Shown here piece after piece: positions 18,356 to 27,558 of a stretch of 64,000 nt of DNA. Origin of the DNA: Parvibaculaceae bacterium Mf 1.05b.01 (GTDB lineage Bacteria; Pseudomonadota; Alphaproteobacteria; Parvibaculales; Parvibaculaceae); NCBI GenBank assembly GCA_000509225.1, contig BAOK01000001.1, positions 310,001 through 374,000 of the forward strand. Direction: 5' to 3'. Each line of letters opens with the position of its first letter. Within the stretch, counting starts at the first letter, position 1. The notes beneath the pieces were generated by a model. It had not been told where the DNA came from, searched no databases, and saw only the letters and a program-made list of their open reading frames with translations. The translations under genes and the position numbers were made by a program.

Positions 18356-18730
18356 ATGCAGATCCTTATCGTCGGTGGTTTTCTTGTGGCTGCGATCATT
18401 AATCTCCTGCCGGTTATGGGGGTGATCGGCGCACCGCAGCTGGAGCGCATGTATGGCGTTGCACTTGAGGGGCCCGACATTGCTGTATTGATGCGCCACC
18501 GCGCCATTTTGTTCGGCATTGTTGGTGCACTGCTGGCGGCGGCGGCCTTCGTGCCCTCGTTTCGTTGGGCCGCGTTCTTCGCAGGTATGCTGAGCATGGT
18601 GAGCTTCCTGGTGTTCCAGGCACTGGAAGGCGAGACCAATGTGGAGCTCGGCAGGGTGGCGCTGGTGGACTATGTTGGCATTGCTGCGCTGGCTGTCGCA
18701 GGCGTCGCAGTCTGGATGCAAACGGATTAG
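18356..18730 (+). CDS. Small four-helix membrane protein of unknown function
   Basis: 124 residues with four predicted helices (about 4-20, 45-63, 68-86, 102-120). There is no catalytic motif. Related short membrane proteins have sometimes been labelled phosphopantetheine adenylyltransferase, which this clearly is not, as the HxGH nucleotidyltransferase motif is absent. It lies nine bases after the split-barrel gene and eleven before paiB, in the same operon. GGAGAGAG precedes the start. Confidence 0.7.
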   Translation: MQILIVGGFLVAAIINLLPVMGVIGAPQLERMYGVALEGPDIAVLMRHRAILFGIVGALLAAAAFVPSFRWAAFFAGMLSMVSFLVFQALEGETNVELGRVALVDYVGIAALAVAGVAVWMQTD

Positions 18731-18741
18731 GAGCAGAGCCC

Positions 18742-19338
18742 ATGTATGTGCCGGAGTTTTTCAGGCCACCGGATGGGGCGGCGCTTGTTGAGCTTGTCCG
18801 TTCTTACCCATTCGGCACGCTCGTGACAGACGATCTGCAGGCCAGCCACATTCCCTTTCTGCTGCAGGAGGGTGACGATGGTCTGATGCTTCACGGTCAT
18901 GTGGCCAAAGCCAATCCCCATTGGCAGGCCTTTGACGGGGCGACCCGGGCGCTTGCGATGTTTCACGGGCCGGAGGGCTATATCTCTCCTAGCTGGGGCG
19001 ATTGCGCCAAGCTCGTGCCCACCTGGAACTATATGGTGGTGCATGCGCGCGGTGTTCCCCAATTGGTGGAGGGGCGGGCGGACAAAGTCCGGCTTTTGCA
19101 CCAAATGACGGAGGTGCATGAAGAGACCCAAGCCGCGCCCTGGGCGATTGGTGATCTCGACGTAGAAAAGCTTGAGCAACTGCTCGCCGCGCTGGTTGCT
19201 TTCCGGATGCCAGTGACGTCTCTTGAGGGCAAATGGAAGCTCAGCCAGAACCGGGAGCCCCAGGACAAGGCAGCCTTTATTGAGGCGCTTGAGGCTCGGG
19301 GTGACGCCGCGCTCGCGGAAGCCATGAAACAAGCGTGA
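18742..19338 (+). CDS. PaiB-family FMN-binding negative regulator
   Basis: 198 residues starting MYVPEFFRPPD, as in the PaiB family. Diagnostic segments are FGTLVTDD, ASHIPFLL, GHVAKANPHW, GPEGYISPSWG, VPTWNYMVVHARG and KLSQNR. PaiB proteins bind FMN in a split barrel and were described as repressors of sporulation/protease genes in Bacillus; in proteobacteria the role is not clear. The family position after YISPSW is usually Tyr but is Gly-Asp here. It closes the operon led by DUF1272. Confidence 0.9.
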   Translation: MYVPEFFRPPDGAALVELVRSYPFGTLVTDDLQASHIPFLLQEGDDGLMLHGHVAKANPHWQAFDGATRALAMFHGPEGYISPSWGDCAKLVPTWNYMVVHARGVPQLVEGRADKVRLLHQMTEVHEETQAAPWAIGDLDVEKLEQLLAALVAFRMPVTSLEGKWKLSQNREPQDKAAFIEALEARGDAALAEAMKQA

Positions 19339-19455
19339 CTGACTGATCTCAGGTTGCGTGAGCGGCTTCAGAGGCTTAGAACGACCATGCATTTTTTCCT
19401 CTTGGAGCCATTTTGGTTTTGATGGGATCAAAACCCGGCTCAAGATATTTTTATC

Positions 19456-20718
<1,263 letters not shown>

Positions 20719-20766
20719 CTCACGGAAGTCTGTTTTCGCTCACGGCGAGTTCGCTCCGCTCACCGC

Positions 20767-20812
20767 CTCCGCGGGCGCGGCCTGACCGGCCGGGCCACGG
20801 TCGTGGCCTTGA
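20767..20812. repeat. GC-rich double-hairpin repeat, copy 1
   Basis: Pattern GGCCtgacCGGCC-like hairpin followed by GCCACggtcGTGGC. The same design (a GxxTGACCGxC hairpin followed by a second hairpin around GGTC/AGTC) recurs at 24720-24766 and 24930-24973. All are preceded by a CGCTC(C)GCT string. Confidence 0.5.
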
Positions 20813-20830
20813 GTCACTTCACATACCTAC

Positions 20831-20910
20831 TGTCACCCTCGGGCTTGACCCGAGGGTCCATACCGCTTCTCGATTCATCCTGGATGCTCGGGTCAAGCCC
20901 GAGCATGACA
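20831..20910. repeat. Compound palindromic repeat (BIME-like), copy 1
   Basis: Two units face each other: 20831-20860 with the hairpin CCCTCGGG...CCGAGGG, and 20881-20910 with GCTCGGG...CCCGAGC. Outer ends TGTCA and TGACA pair. The core GGGCTTGACCCGAG is familiar from alphaproteobacterial intergenic repeats. Confidence 0.75.
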
Positions 20911-20941
20911 GTCTTGGGGACCCAACCGCTCCTTCAAACTC

Positions 20942-21035
20942 CATGTCATTGCCCGATTTATTCCGGCAATCCAGGGTTTGGGACCTCCACCGAGCAATAC
21001 GCCCCTGGACCCCCGGAACAAGTCCGGGGGTGACG
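20942..21035. repeat. Compound palindromic repeat (BIME-like), copy 2
   Basis: Left unit TTGCCCG...CGGCAA followed by TCCAGGG; right unit CCTGGACCCCCGGAACAAG then TCCGGGGGTGACG. The two face each other around about 25 unrelated bases, as in copy 4 at 23506-23598. Confidence 0.7.
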
Positions 21036-21049
21036 TCTTCTGTTCGGTA

Positions 21050-22486
21050 CTACTGCATCCGGAAACGTCGGCGCACTGCGAGGATGAAGAGGGCGACGAG
21101 CGTGAGGCTGATTGCGCTGTCTAACGTTGCTAGAAGCTTTGTTGGTACGGAGATGGAGTTATCACCCCAGATGAAGAAGGGCCGTGCCGATTGGGCAACC
21201 GAAAAGCCAAAAGCCTTTTCGCAGGACTCCCAAATTTTTGGTACGAGAGTTTTACCCGGTGTGATAAGCCAGTGGTCAGTGAGACCTAGTGTTTCACCGC
21301 AGACCAGCTTCTCATCGATTTCGTCGTAGATGAATAAGGCGAAGAACGCGATCCAACACATTAGCCAGCCCAGGGGCCGAGTTGCGTTTAAGCCGTACTC
21401 AGAGAGAAGATCGTAACTCCATGAGAGTGCCCACGGAAGACAGTTTTTTGGTTCCGACAGGCCAAGACTGCTCCTCTTCGATTTTTGTTCCAGGGCCCAG
21501 AACATCGCCTCTTCTTCGTGCGCTTCTTGTTGTTTCATGGAGAGACGAAGTGTGCGATAGGCGTGAGCTGCACGATCGCTCTTTGTATCTTTGAAGCCCC
21601 CCCATTGACGGAAAGGTTGTGTCCTGATGCAAAATGCAGCCATGAAACTCTGGTGCTAGTTTGAACGTCGTGCCGTTGAAATCGGTTCGGTTCAAGAAAT
21701 TGCGATTGTTGAAGATAGCTCTGGACGAAAATACAGCTTTGTCAAAGGCAATCCTTCCGGTGTTTGCGCTGGAGGGTGTGTCGTCTTTTGGTGAAGCAAA
21801 AACACTGAAATCCGCGAGGCCGTCGAACTGAGTGCTTCTGAAGTCTACGCTGCTGGAGAACTGCGCGTCGCCGAAGTCAGCAAATCCATGAAAAAACTTT
21901 GCTCCTGTGAAGAAAACGTGTGTACTCAGGAACTCAGCACCGCGGAAACTAGCGGATCCATGGAACTGGACGCCATTGAAAAAAACGTTTCCGGTGGAAA
22001 ATTGCGCTCGTGTAAAATCTGCGTATCCACCGGAGAACTGTACGTGGCTGAAGCTCGCGTCTCCAGAGAATTGCGCTGCCTCAAAAAAGGCGCTTCCACC
22101 TGCAAACTGGCTATGTCTAAAATCGACCTCGGGTATTTTTTTCCGTGGAAGCTAATCTGATCGGGAAAAACAGTTCCGGTCAGGTCACATTGCTGACCCG
22201 TCTTACGCGCGGTCGATAGTCGATCAAGGATGTCTTTGTTAAATGCCTCTATTTTGTCTCGCGGCCAGTTCTGTTTTAGTTGGCCGTGGTTGGCATTTTC
22301 ATTGCCGTCGTAGTCCCGCTTAAGCGTTTCGTTGGAATAGGGGAGGTGATAGCGGCAGAAAGTTAGACCCGCCAGCTCAACAAACTGGTTTCTTGTTTCT
22401 TCTTCGTAGGTGAATTGGCAGGATTCTTGGTAGCTGCGTGGATATGCAGGTGTCTTGTAGCAGCAGCTTCTTTGGTTATTGCTCAT
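21050..22486 (-). pseudogene. Pentapeptide-repeat membrane protein, split in three frames at two homopolymer runs
   Basis: Read on the minus strand, three overlapping frames join into one protein. Segment 1 (from about 22486) is a cysteine-containing N-terminus ending QISFHGK at an A7 run (plus-strand T7 at 22136-22142). Segment 2 is a run of pentapeptide repeats (QFAGGSAFFEAAQFSGD, ADFTRAQFSTG, ASFRGAEFLS, ADFGDAQFSSS and more) ending DTTFPSMG at a G7 run (plus-strand C7 at 21597-21603). Segment 3 continues GGFKDTKSDRAAHAYRTLRL, MFWALEQKSKR, SEYGLNATRPLGW with two membrane helices and a final RRRFRMQ. One extra A (or a -1 shift) and one fewer G restore a single product of about 480 residues. 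It may be a pseudogene, a phase-variable gene or a sequencing artefact. The region is less GC-rich than its neighbours. Confidence 0.75.
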
Positions 22487-22527
22487 TGGCCAATGAAAAC
22501 GCGATTCCACTTATGAGTCCAGAAATA

Positions 22528-22563
22528 CGGTCCTGGACCCTCGGAACAAGTCCGGGGGTGACG
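22528..22563. repeat. Palindromic repeat, copy 3 (single unit)
   Basis: CCTGGACCCTCGGAACAAG followed by TCCGGGGGTGACGG, nearly identical to the right unit of copy 2 but without its partner unit. It lies between the pentapeptide gene and the DUF169 gene. Confidence 0.65.
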
Positions 22564-22609
22564 GCTTTTGATTGGATTACGCTTGTGCGTGACGTGGTGT
22601 TGAAGGGAG

Positions 22610-23407
22610 TCACCCATAGCTCTGGTTGATGCTGGCCATCGGGGACTTGTCGATCCCGTGATTGGGGATGGGGTAGCGCAGCCCGTTCTTGGAGAGGGCG
22701 GCGAGGCCGTCGACAATCTGCGGCAGGTATTTAGGCGGCAGAGCGATCAGCATTTCATCATCCTGCACGCCGCCGAACTTGCGCTCCGCATAGCAGGGGA
22801 TGGACATGGAGGGCTCGCCGGTTTTCAGCGCATTGCCCCAGCTGTCTGAGCAGGAACTCTCACCGACACAGGTGAAGGTGTATTTTTTGTAGTTCCTATA
22901 TTGCAGGCCATTCATCAACGTAATCATCTGACCGGGCGTACCATAGATGAGGCAGATGTCCGGATTGTCGATGCGCCCGGAAATAAGCGGTGAGGTGACG
23001 AGCGCTTCATAATCGCCATGTGGGGCGCAGGACATTTCCCGCTGATGTTCCGCACTTCCTTCCAGGTCGCCATACCAGACACCGTGGAAGCGTTTGCCAT
23101 CGAGAAATTCTTCATCCCGCGCTGTGAGGCCCACCACGGCGCCGCATTGCTGGCCCATCAGGTTTTTCATGGTGACGCCAATTGTGTAGCCGATCCAGCG
23201 GGACTGACCGACAATTTGGTCTGTCGCCATCAGTTCGCCCTCGCGCGGGCGGCGCAGTTTTGGAATGGCGTCAAGGTCTGCTTCGGTGGAGAAGCGTTTC
23301 ATGGCGACCGGATTGGTGCGCAACCGCAAGTACTGGTTGAGCTTCGCCGTGAGGTCGTTGAAATCATATTCCGTTTCATCGCCCCAACAGTTTGCATTCG
23401 TTGCCAT
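22610..23407 (-). CDS. DUF169 domain protein
   Basis: 265 residues, soluble, no signal peptide. N-terminal YDFNDLTAKLNQYLRLRTNPVAMKRF (residues 14-39) is the typical opening of DUF169 proteins, in which a Pro-Val-A/G string precedes a conserved region; later LIYGTPGQMITLMNGLQYRN and SIPCYAERKFGGVQDDEMLIALPP complete the match. Several cysteines (CGAVVG, CAPHGD, CVGESSCSDSWG, IPCYAERK) suggest a redox or metal role, but the family has no proven function. GGAGG precedes the start at 23407. It is monocistronic and flanked by repeat elements. Confidence 0.82.
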   Translation of the reverse strand: MATNANCWGDETEYDFNDLTAKLNQYLRLRTNPVAMKRFSTEADLDAIPKLRRPREGELMATDQIVGQSRWIGYTIGVTMKNLMGQQCGAVVGLTARDEEFLDGKRFHGVWYGDLEGSAEHQREMSCAPHGDYEALVTSPLISGRIDNPDICLIYGTPGQMITLMNGLQYRNYKKYTFTCVGESSCSDSWGNALKTGEPSMSIPCYAERKFGGVQDDEMLIALPPKYLPQIVDGLAALSKNGLRYPIPNHGIDKSPMASINQSYG

Positions 23408-23505
23408 GTTTGTTCCCTCCGCTTCGTGTTTGTTTCTTTGAGAAGAGCGTGATCGGTAGGGAAGAGTGTTGCAAGGGGATTTTGGGTGGAAGTGCTTACC
23501 TCTGT

Positions 23506-23598
23506 TGTCATTGCCCGATTCATTCGGGCAATCCAGGGTTCCATATACGAGCATCAGCTACGTCGCCCTGGATCACCCGAACAAGTCGGGTGATGACA
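23506..23598. repeat. Compound palindromic repeat (BIME-like), copy 4
   Basis: Left unit TGTCATTGCCCGATTCATTC then GGGCAATCCAGGG; right unit CCCTGGATCACCCGAACAAG then TCGGGTGATGACA. Ends TGTCAT/ATGACA and CCAGGG/CCCTGG pair across an unrelated centre of about 27 bases, giving a long cruciform-capable structure upstream of the DUF169 gene. Confidence 0.75.
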
Positions 23599-23794
23599 TC
23601 TTCTATCAATGTCGCGAGCTTGGGTGCCCTACTCAATGTGTCTTGTATGACGTGTCGTCTTCAGTCTCTCTTCACACTCTGTGACTCTTGCATCACACAT
23701 TGCGCTCAAGTTTGTCTTGGAGCGGATGAAACAAAAAAACATGCAGAAGTGTTGTTGACGTTGCGTGAGTGCGGGTGTACTCAAGCGCCCATGA

Positions 23795-23930
23795 CAGTGA
23801 CCACAAAATATCGGCGCCCATTTATGGGCTGGCAATCGGAGCCCTGGGGCGGGCTCCTTTGCGACTAAGCGTACCTACGCTTATCCGAAGTCACTTTCAA
23901 AGCCCCACCAGATCCTGTTGGGGCTTTTTG
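23795..23930 (+). ncRNA. Candidate small RNA: four consecutive hairpins ending in an intrinsic terminator
   Basis: Within 115 bases there are four perfect or near-perfect stem-loops in a row: GCCCA/TGGGC (23816-23829), GGAGCCC/GGGCTCC (23838-23857), TAAGCGT/ACGCTTA (23866-23883), and the terminator AAAGCCCCA...TGGGGCTTT (23899-23927) with a TTTTT tail. The tail puts the transcript on the plus strand. A TTGACG at 23755-23760 may be the -35 box, though the -10 is weak, so the 5-prime end is uncertain. It does not match tmRNA, SRP RNA, RNase P RNA or 6S RNA as I know them. No open frame explains the stems. Confidence 0.55.
23899..23930 (+). terminator. Strong intrinsic terminator of the RNA candidate
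   Basis: Nine-base-pair stem AAAGCCCCA/TGGGGCTTT extended by an inner CAG/CTG pairing across one mismatch, loop ATC, followed by T5. Confidence 0.85.
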
Positions 23931-24260
23931 TATGTATGGCCCCAAAAGGTGACCCGATAACAATCGAAGGATAGTCAGATGGTTTGTTTTCAATCCCAAA
24001 CGCTGAAAAACCCTGCGATTCACGTGTCTGTCGGTTCGTACGCTTAACGTCCTGCCTCACGTTTTCCGCTTCGGCTTTTCAGTGATGTAACGCGCGAGTT
24101 TCGCGCACCGGCTCTGCGACCTGTTCGTCGCGGTGAGGGGTTTCGCTCATCTTTCAGGTGAGGCGCTGTCGGTCGGCTCGATCAATAAATCTGTACAAGG
24201 AGTTTCCGTGTGTCGGGAGCGATCAATTTCGCTCGCCCTCGCGTACGGAGCATAAAGAAA

Positions 24261-24629
24261 ATGAATATCGAACTAGAGAGAGAAACTTTGTTCAATCTGA
24301 CGCACGCGCGGACTATTGCCGTGGGTGCGGCATTGTTCCTGTTCCTCGTCCACCGGTTGGGGCTCGATCCCGCGGAGGATTTGTTTGAATGGTTGCTGGT
24401 GGTGGTTCCGGCTCTCGAAATCTCCGGTGTTGCCTGGTTGTTTGCGGCACTCGGCGATCATGACAATCCGGCTGATCCCGTGAATGGTAATTGGACCGGC
24501 CTTGCATCAGCGCTTCGGTGGTTTGGCTGTGTCGTGGCGCTCAACTGGGCAGCTGCGCTCTTCATTGCCTCTACCATTGAGGCTTACGTCACGCTTGGTG
24601 GACCGACTGTCTATATGCCGGTGATGTAA
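24261..24629 (+). CDS. Small membrane protein of unknown function
   Basis: 122 residues from ATG 24261 (GGAG ten bases upstream), or 139 from GTG 24210, which has the stronger AAGGAG seven bases before it. Three hydrophobic helices are visible (about residues 18-36, 43-64, 86-106), with a conserved-looking NHDNPADPVNG-like loop (GDHDNPADPVNGNW). I do not recognise a family. It is isolated between gene-free stretches, so context gives no clue. Confidence 0.55.
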   Translation: MNIELERETLFNLTHARTIAVGAALFLFLVHRLGLDPAEDLFEWLLVVVPALEISGVAWLFAALGDHDNPADPVNGNWTGLASALRWFGCVVALNWAAALFIASTIEAYVTLGGPTVYMPVM

Positions 24630-24719
24630 GGGGGAAGGTGTTGCGTTCGCGGCGAGTACGCTGTGGTCCGTTCTCGCTCACGGCCAGACGCAATCGCGTC
24701 GGCCTCCCATTTTGGGTTT

Positions 24720-24766
24720 TGGGCGGGGCGGGCTGACCGCCCTGCTTGCGGTCGCAAGCTTAGGCG
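24720..24766. repeat. GC-rich double-hairpin repeat, copy 2
   Basis: GGGCGGgctgaCCGCCC followed by GCTTGCggtcGCAAGC and TTAGGCG. Compare 24930-24973, which differs at only a few positions. Confidence 0.65.
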
Positions 24767-24929
24767 TTCCCTCGCTGCTCTTTTGAATCCTCAGCTACCC
24801 CCACCGGTGCATGTGTCCCCCCGCATCCCCCCATGCGCCGGACCTTCCTTCTCCCCTCCAGTTTAGGGGAGGGGGAAGGGTGGGGGCTCCTCCTGCTCAC
24901 GCGCAAATGCTTTCAGCATTGCGCTCCGC

Positions 24930-24973
24930 TGGGGCGGGCTGACCGCCCGGCTCGCAGTCGCGAGCTTGGGCGT
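24930..24973. repeat. GC-rich double-hairpin repeat, copy 3
   Basis: GGGGCGGGCTGACCGCCC followed by GGCTCGCagtCGCGAGC and TTGGGCG; a near copy of 24720-24766, in the same orientation, 210 bases away. Confidence 0.65.
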
Positions 24974-24996
24974 ATCCTCCCTATTTGTTGAGAACC

Positions 24997-25797
24997 TTAG
25001 GCGATGCCTAGGCGCTGCAGTTCCTGACGGATTGCATTTTTGCGGGTTGCGTCTGACGGATGGGTCGACATGAACTCCGGCGGTGACGAGCCTGTTCGCT
25101 GCGATGACATGTTGTCCCAGAAAGCGACGGCCTGGCGAGCGTCATATCCCGCGCGGTGCATATAGTTCACGCCCAGCCGGTCTGCTTCCAGCTCGTGCCG
25201 GCGGGAATAGGGTAGCAGGATGCCGAATTGGACCCCGAGGCCCAGAATGCCCGCAATCTGTGCGCCACCCCTTACATCGCCGGCTTCCAGAGCGACGGCC
25301 GCAGCCGTGGTCACCACACCAGCGGCCACCTGCTGGCTATAGCGTTCTGCGGCGTGCTTGCCGGTCACGTGGCCCACTTCATGGCCCATAACGGTTGCCA
25401 GATGGTGGTCATTTTTCATGCGTTTGAAGATGCCCTTGTAGAAACCAACCTTTCCGCCGGGCAGAACAAAGGCGTTTGCCTGGTCGTCATCAAAGACGGT
25501 GAATTCCCATGGCTGGTTTTGCAGGCCCGCTGTCTGCACGATCCTGTTGCCGACGGTGTTGAGGCGACGGTTCAGCGTGCGGTCTTTGGAGATTTTTGTT
25601 TGCCGCTTCAATTGTGTCCAGGAAGATGCTGCCATCTGGGCAATCTGTCCTTCAGAAACCAGCAGCAGCTGGTCGCGGCCAATCGCCTGATTGCGCGCAC
25701 AGCCTGCAACGGCCACGATGGAGCCAGCAGCCAGGCCCTGAACCAACTTACGTCGGCTGATGACGATCGGGTCCTGATCAAGAAACTTAATGGTCAT
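24997..25797 (-). CDS. M48-family zinc metalloprotease, putative Tat lipoprotein
   Basis: 266 residues. The N-terminus has a twin-arginine string (SRRKLVQG, R15-R16) followed by a hydrophobic stretch and a lipobox AVAG-C33, implying a Tat-exported lipoprotein. The catalytic HEVGH (H139-H143) and a downstream glutamate (SRRHELEADRLG) complete the M48 zinc site; ANAFVLPGGKVGFYKG is the family edge strand. Proteins of this type (YcaL/LoiP-like) degrade misfolded outer membrane assembly proteins. Helices of membrane M48 enzymes are absent. Confidence 0.93.
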   Translation of the reverse strand: MTIKFLDQDPIVISRRKLVQGLAAGSIVAVAGCARNQAIGRDQLLLVSEGQIAQMAASSWTQLKRQTKISKDRTLNRRLNTVGNRIVQTAGLQNQPWEFTVFDDDQANAFVLPGGKVGFYKGIFKRMKNDHHLATVMGHEVGHVTGKHAAERYSQQVAAGVVTTAAAVALEAGDVRGGAQIAGILGLGVQFGILLPYSRRHELEADRLGVNYMHRAGYDARQAVAFWDNMSSQRTGSSPPEFMSTHPSDATRKNAIRQELQRLGIA

Positions 25798-25962
25798 TCT
25801 ACTTCCCCTATGTGACGCACCCCTAGAAGCTTCTGTTTACTCTACCCAAAGCCCCCTGCAAGCCCAAGTGGGCTGTCACATTTTCTTCTTTAAAATAATT
25901 CTAAACTACCTTGTATGACGATGTGAGATAGCCTATATTTGGATCAATCAAGGAGGTTTCTC

Positions 25963-26433
25963 ATGCAGATTGATATTGGAATTCCCGAAGCGGAGCGCGC
26001 GAAGATCGCTGAAGGCCTGACCCGTGTTTTGGCAGACACCTACACACTTTACCTGAAGACCCATAACTACCACTGGAATATGACGGGTCCGATGTTCAAT
26101 ACGCTCCACACCATGTTTGAGGTTCAATATAATGAGCTCTGGATGGCTGTTGATGAGATCGCAGAACGCATCCGGTCACTGGGTGAATATGCGCCCGGCA
26201 GCTATGCGGCTTATGCCGACCTCACCTCGATTGAAGAAGATGCTGGTGTGCCAAAGGCAGAGGCGATGCTGGCCAATCTTGTAAAGGGTCATGAGGCGGT
26301 TGCCCGCACAGCACGCGCCGTGTTCCCACTGGCGGAAGAGGCGAGCGACGAACCCACTGCGGACCTTCTGACCCAGCGGATGCAGGCATCTGAAAAGACT
26401 GCTTGGATGCTGCGCTCAATGCTAGAGACCTAA
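25963..26433 (+). CDS. dps: Dps/ferritin-like starvation protein
   Basis: 156 residues forming a four-helix ferritin-like protomer that assembles into iron-storing, DNA-protecting dodecamers. The ferroxidase-site signature is clear: [20 protein letters not shown] (residues 35-54) and [25 protein letters not shown] seven bases upstream fixes the start at 25963. There is no lysine-rich DNA-binding N-tail, so it may act mainly as a ferroxidase. It is followed by a hairpin terminator. Context: oxidative stress genes msrP and a Usp protein follow. Confidence 0.92.
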   Translation: MQIDIGIPEAERAKIAEGLTRVLADTYTLYLKTHNYHWNMTGPMFNTLHTMFEVQYNELWMAVDEIAERIRSLGEYAPGSYAAYADLTSIEEDAGVPKAEAMLANLVKGHEAVARTARAVFPLAEEASDEPTADLLTQRMQASEKTAWMLRSMLET

Positions 26434-26479
26434 TCGGGTTAGTGGACCAAAGACGTTCACGAAAACGCGAGCAGAATTG

Positions 26480-26509
26480 GGGGCAGGTCGCTTTAAGGTG
26501 ACTTGCCCC
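26480..26509 (+). terminator. Probable terminator after dps
   Basis: GGGGCAGGTC (26480-26489) pairs with GACTTGCCCC (26500-26509) with one G-U pair; a T-rich tract (TGTTGCATTTT) follows. The tail is imperfect. Confidence 0.6.
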
Positions 26510-26556
26510 TGTTGCATTTTGTGTCAATTCTATTGGTGCACGAATAGGAGAAAGAG

Positions 26557-27543
26557 ATGCTCGTCAAGAAGACCCGCCCTTGGGAATTATCTGAAAACCA
26601 GGCCACGTCTGAGCATATTTTCTTCAATCGACGGAAGTTTCTGAAAACCAGCGGGCTCCTCGCTGCAGGTGTCGGTTCCGGGCTTCTCGCGGCCTGCGAG
26701 GATGGGGCAGAGGCAGATACGGGACGTGCACTTTCCCTTGATCCCAATGCGTCCAAATATCCCGCCGCCCGGAATCCCAACTTCACACTGACGCGAGAGA
26801 TCACCCGGGAAGACGTGTCGTCGCGCTATAATAATTTCTACGAGTTTGGCAGCCACAAACGCATTTCGAGCGCTGCGCAGGACCTGGAGATCCGCCCCTG
26901 GCAGGTGGTGATCGATGGCGATGTTGCAGAGCCTTTGACGCTCGACTGTGATGAGCTGATCAAAGCCATGCCGCTGGAAGAACGGCTTTATCGGCACAGG
27001 TGCGTGGAAGCCTGGGCGATGGCAGTTCCCTGGACCGGCTTTCCTTTCTCTGAACTTGTGAAACTCGCCAACATTAAATCTGGTGTGCGCTATGTGCGGA
27101 TGGAAACCTTCATGAACCCGGACGTTGCCAGCGGGCAGAACCAGTTCTGGTATCCCTGGCCCTATGTGGAAGGGCTGACGCTTGATGAGGCCACAAATGA
27201 TCTCGCCTTCCTTGTGACGGGTGTTTACGGCAAACCGCTGCCAAAGCAGTTTGGCGCGCCCCTGCGTCTGGCGGTGCCGTGGAAATATGGCTTCAAGTCC
27301 ATTAAGTCGATTGTGCGCTTTACATTCACGGCTAAGCGCCCTGTCAGTTTCTGGGAAGAGATCAACGCGGCGGAATATGGCTTCTGGGCGAATGTGAACC
27401 CGGACGTGGCGCATCCCCGCTGGAGCCAGGCGACTGAGGAGTTGCTTGGAACCGGAACGCGGGTGCCAACGCAGCTTTTCAATGGATATGCAGAGCAGGT
27501 CGCCCACCTCTATGCGGGCAATAACCAACCTCTCTATCGCTAG
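26557..27543 (+). CDS. msrP: Protein-methionine-sulfoxide reductase catalytic subunit MsrP
   Basis: A 328-residue periplasmic molybdopterin enzyme (YedY family) that repairs methionine sulfoxide in envelope proteins. A Tat signal is obvious (NRRKFLKTSGLLAAG, R25-R26). The molybdenum-ligand cysteine is in RHRCVEAWAMAVPWTGFP, and KYGFKSIKSIVRF and the C-terminal NGY segment match the family. The membrane heme partner MsrQ, normally encoded next door, is absent: the next gene is an oppositely oriented Usp protein. The electron donor is therefore either elsewhere or different. AGGAG(AAAG) precedes the start. Confidence 0.96.
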   Translation: MLVKKTRPWELSENQATSEHIFFNRRKFLKTSGLLAAGVGSGLLAACEDGAEADTGRALSLDPNASKYPAARNPNFTLTREITREDVSSRYNNFYEFGSHKRISSAAQDLEIRPWQVVIDGDVAEPLTLDCDELIKAMPLEERLYRHRCVEAWAMAVPWTGFPFSELVKLANIKSGVRYVRMETFMNPDVASGQNQFWYPWPYVEGLTLDEATNDLAFLVTGVYGKPLPKQFGAPLRLAVPWKYGFKSIKSIVRFTFTAKRPVSFWEEINAAEYGFWANVNPDVAHPRWSQATEELLGTGTRVPTQLFNGYAEQVAHLYAGNNQPLYR

Positions 27544-27558
27544 CTGCTGCCTGTTCCT

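Larger units (their letters stand above)
20719..21049. other. 331-base intergenic repeat cluster
   Basis: No gene. It holds one GC-rich double-hairpin element (20767-20812) and two compound inverted palindromes (20831-20910 and 20942-21035), described separately. Confidence 0.7.
23599..24209. other. Gene-free stretch containing an RNA candidate
   Basis: About 610 bases with no convincing protein gene. The middle (about 23755-23935) is a structured RNA candidate with its own terminator, described separately. From 23936 to 24209 I see only the likely leader of the next gene, ending in AAGGAG at 24197-24202. Confidence 0.6.
24630..24996. other. 367-base intergenic region with repeats
   Basis: No gene. 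It contains two copies of the GC-rich double-hairpin repeat and, between them, the palindrome CCCCTCCAGTTTAGGGGAGG-like string near 24852-24874. Confidence 0.6.
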
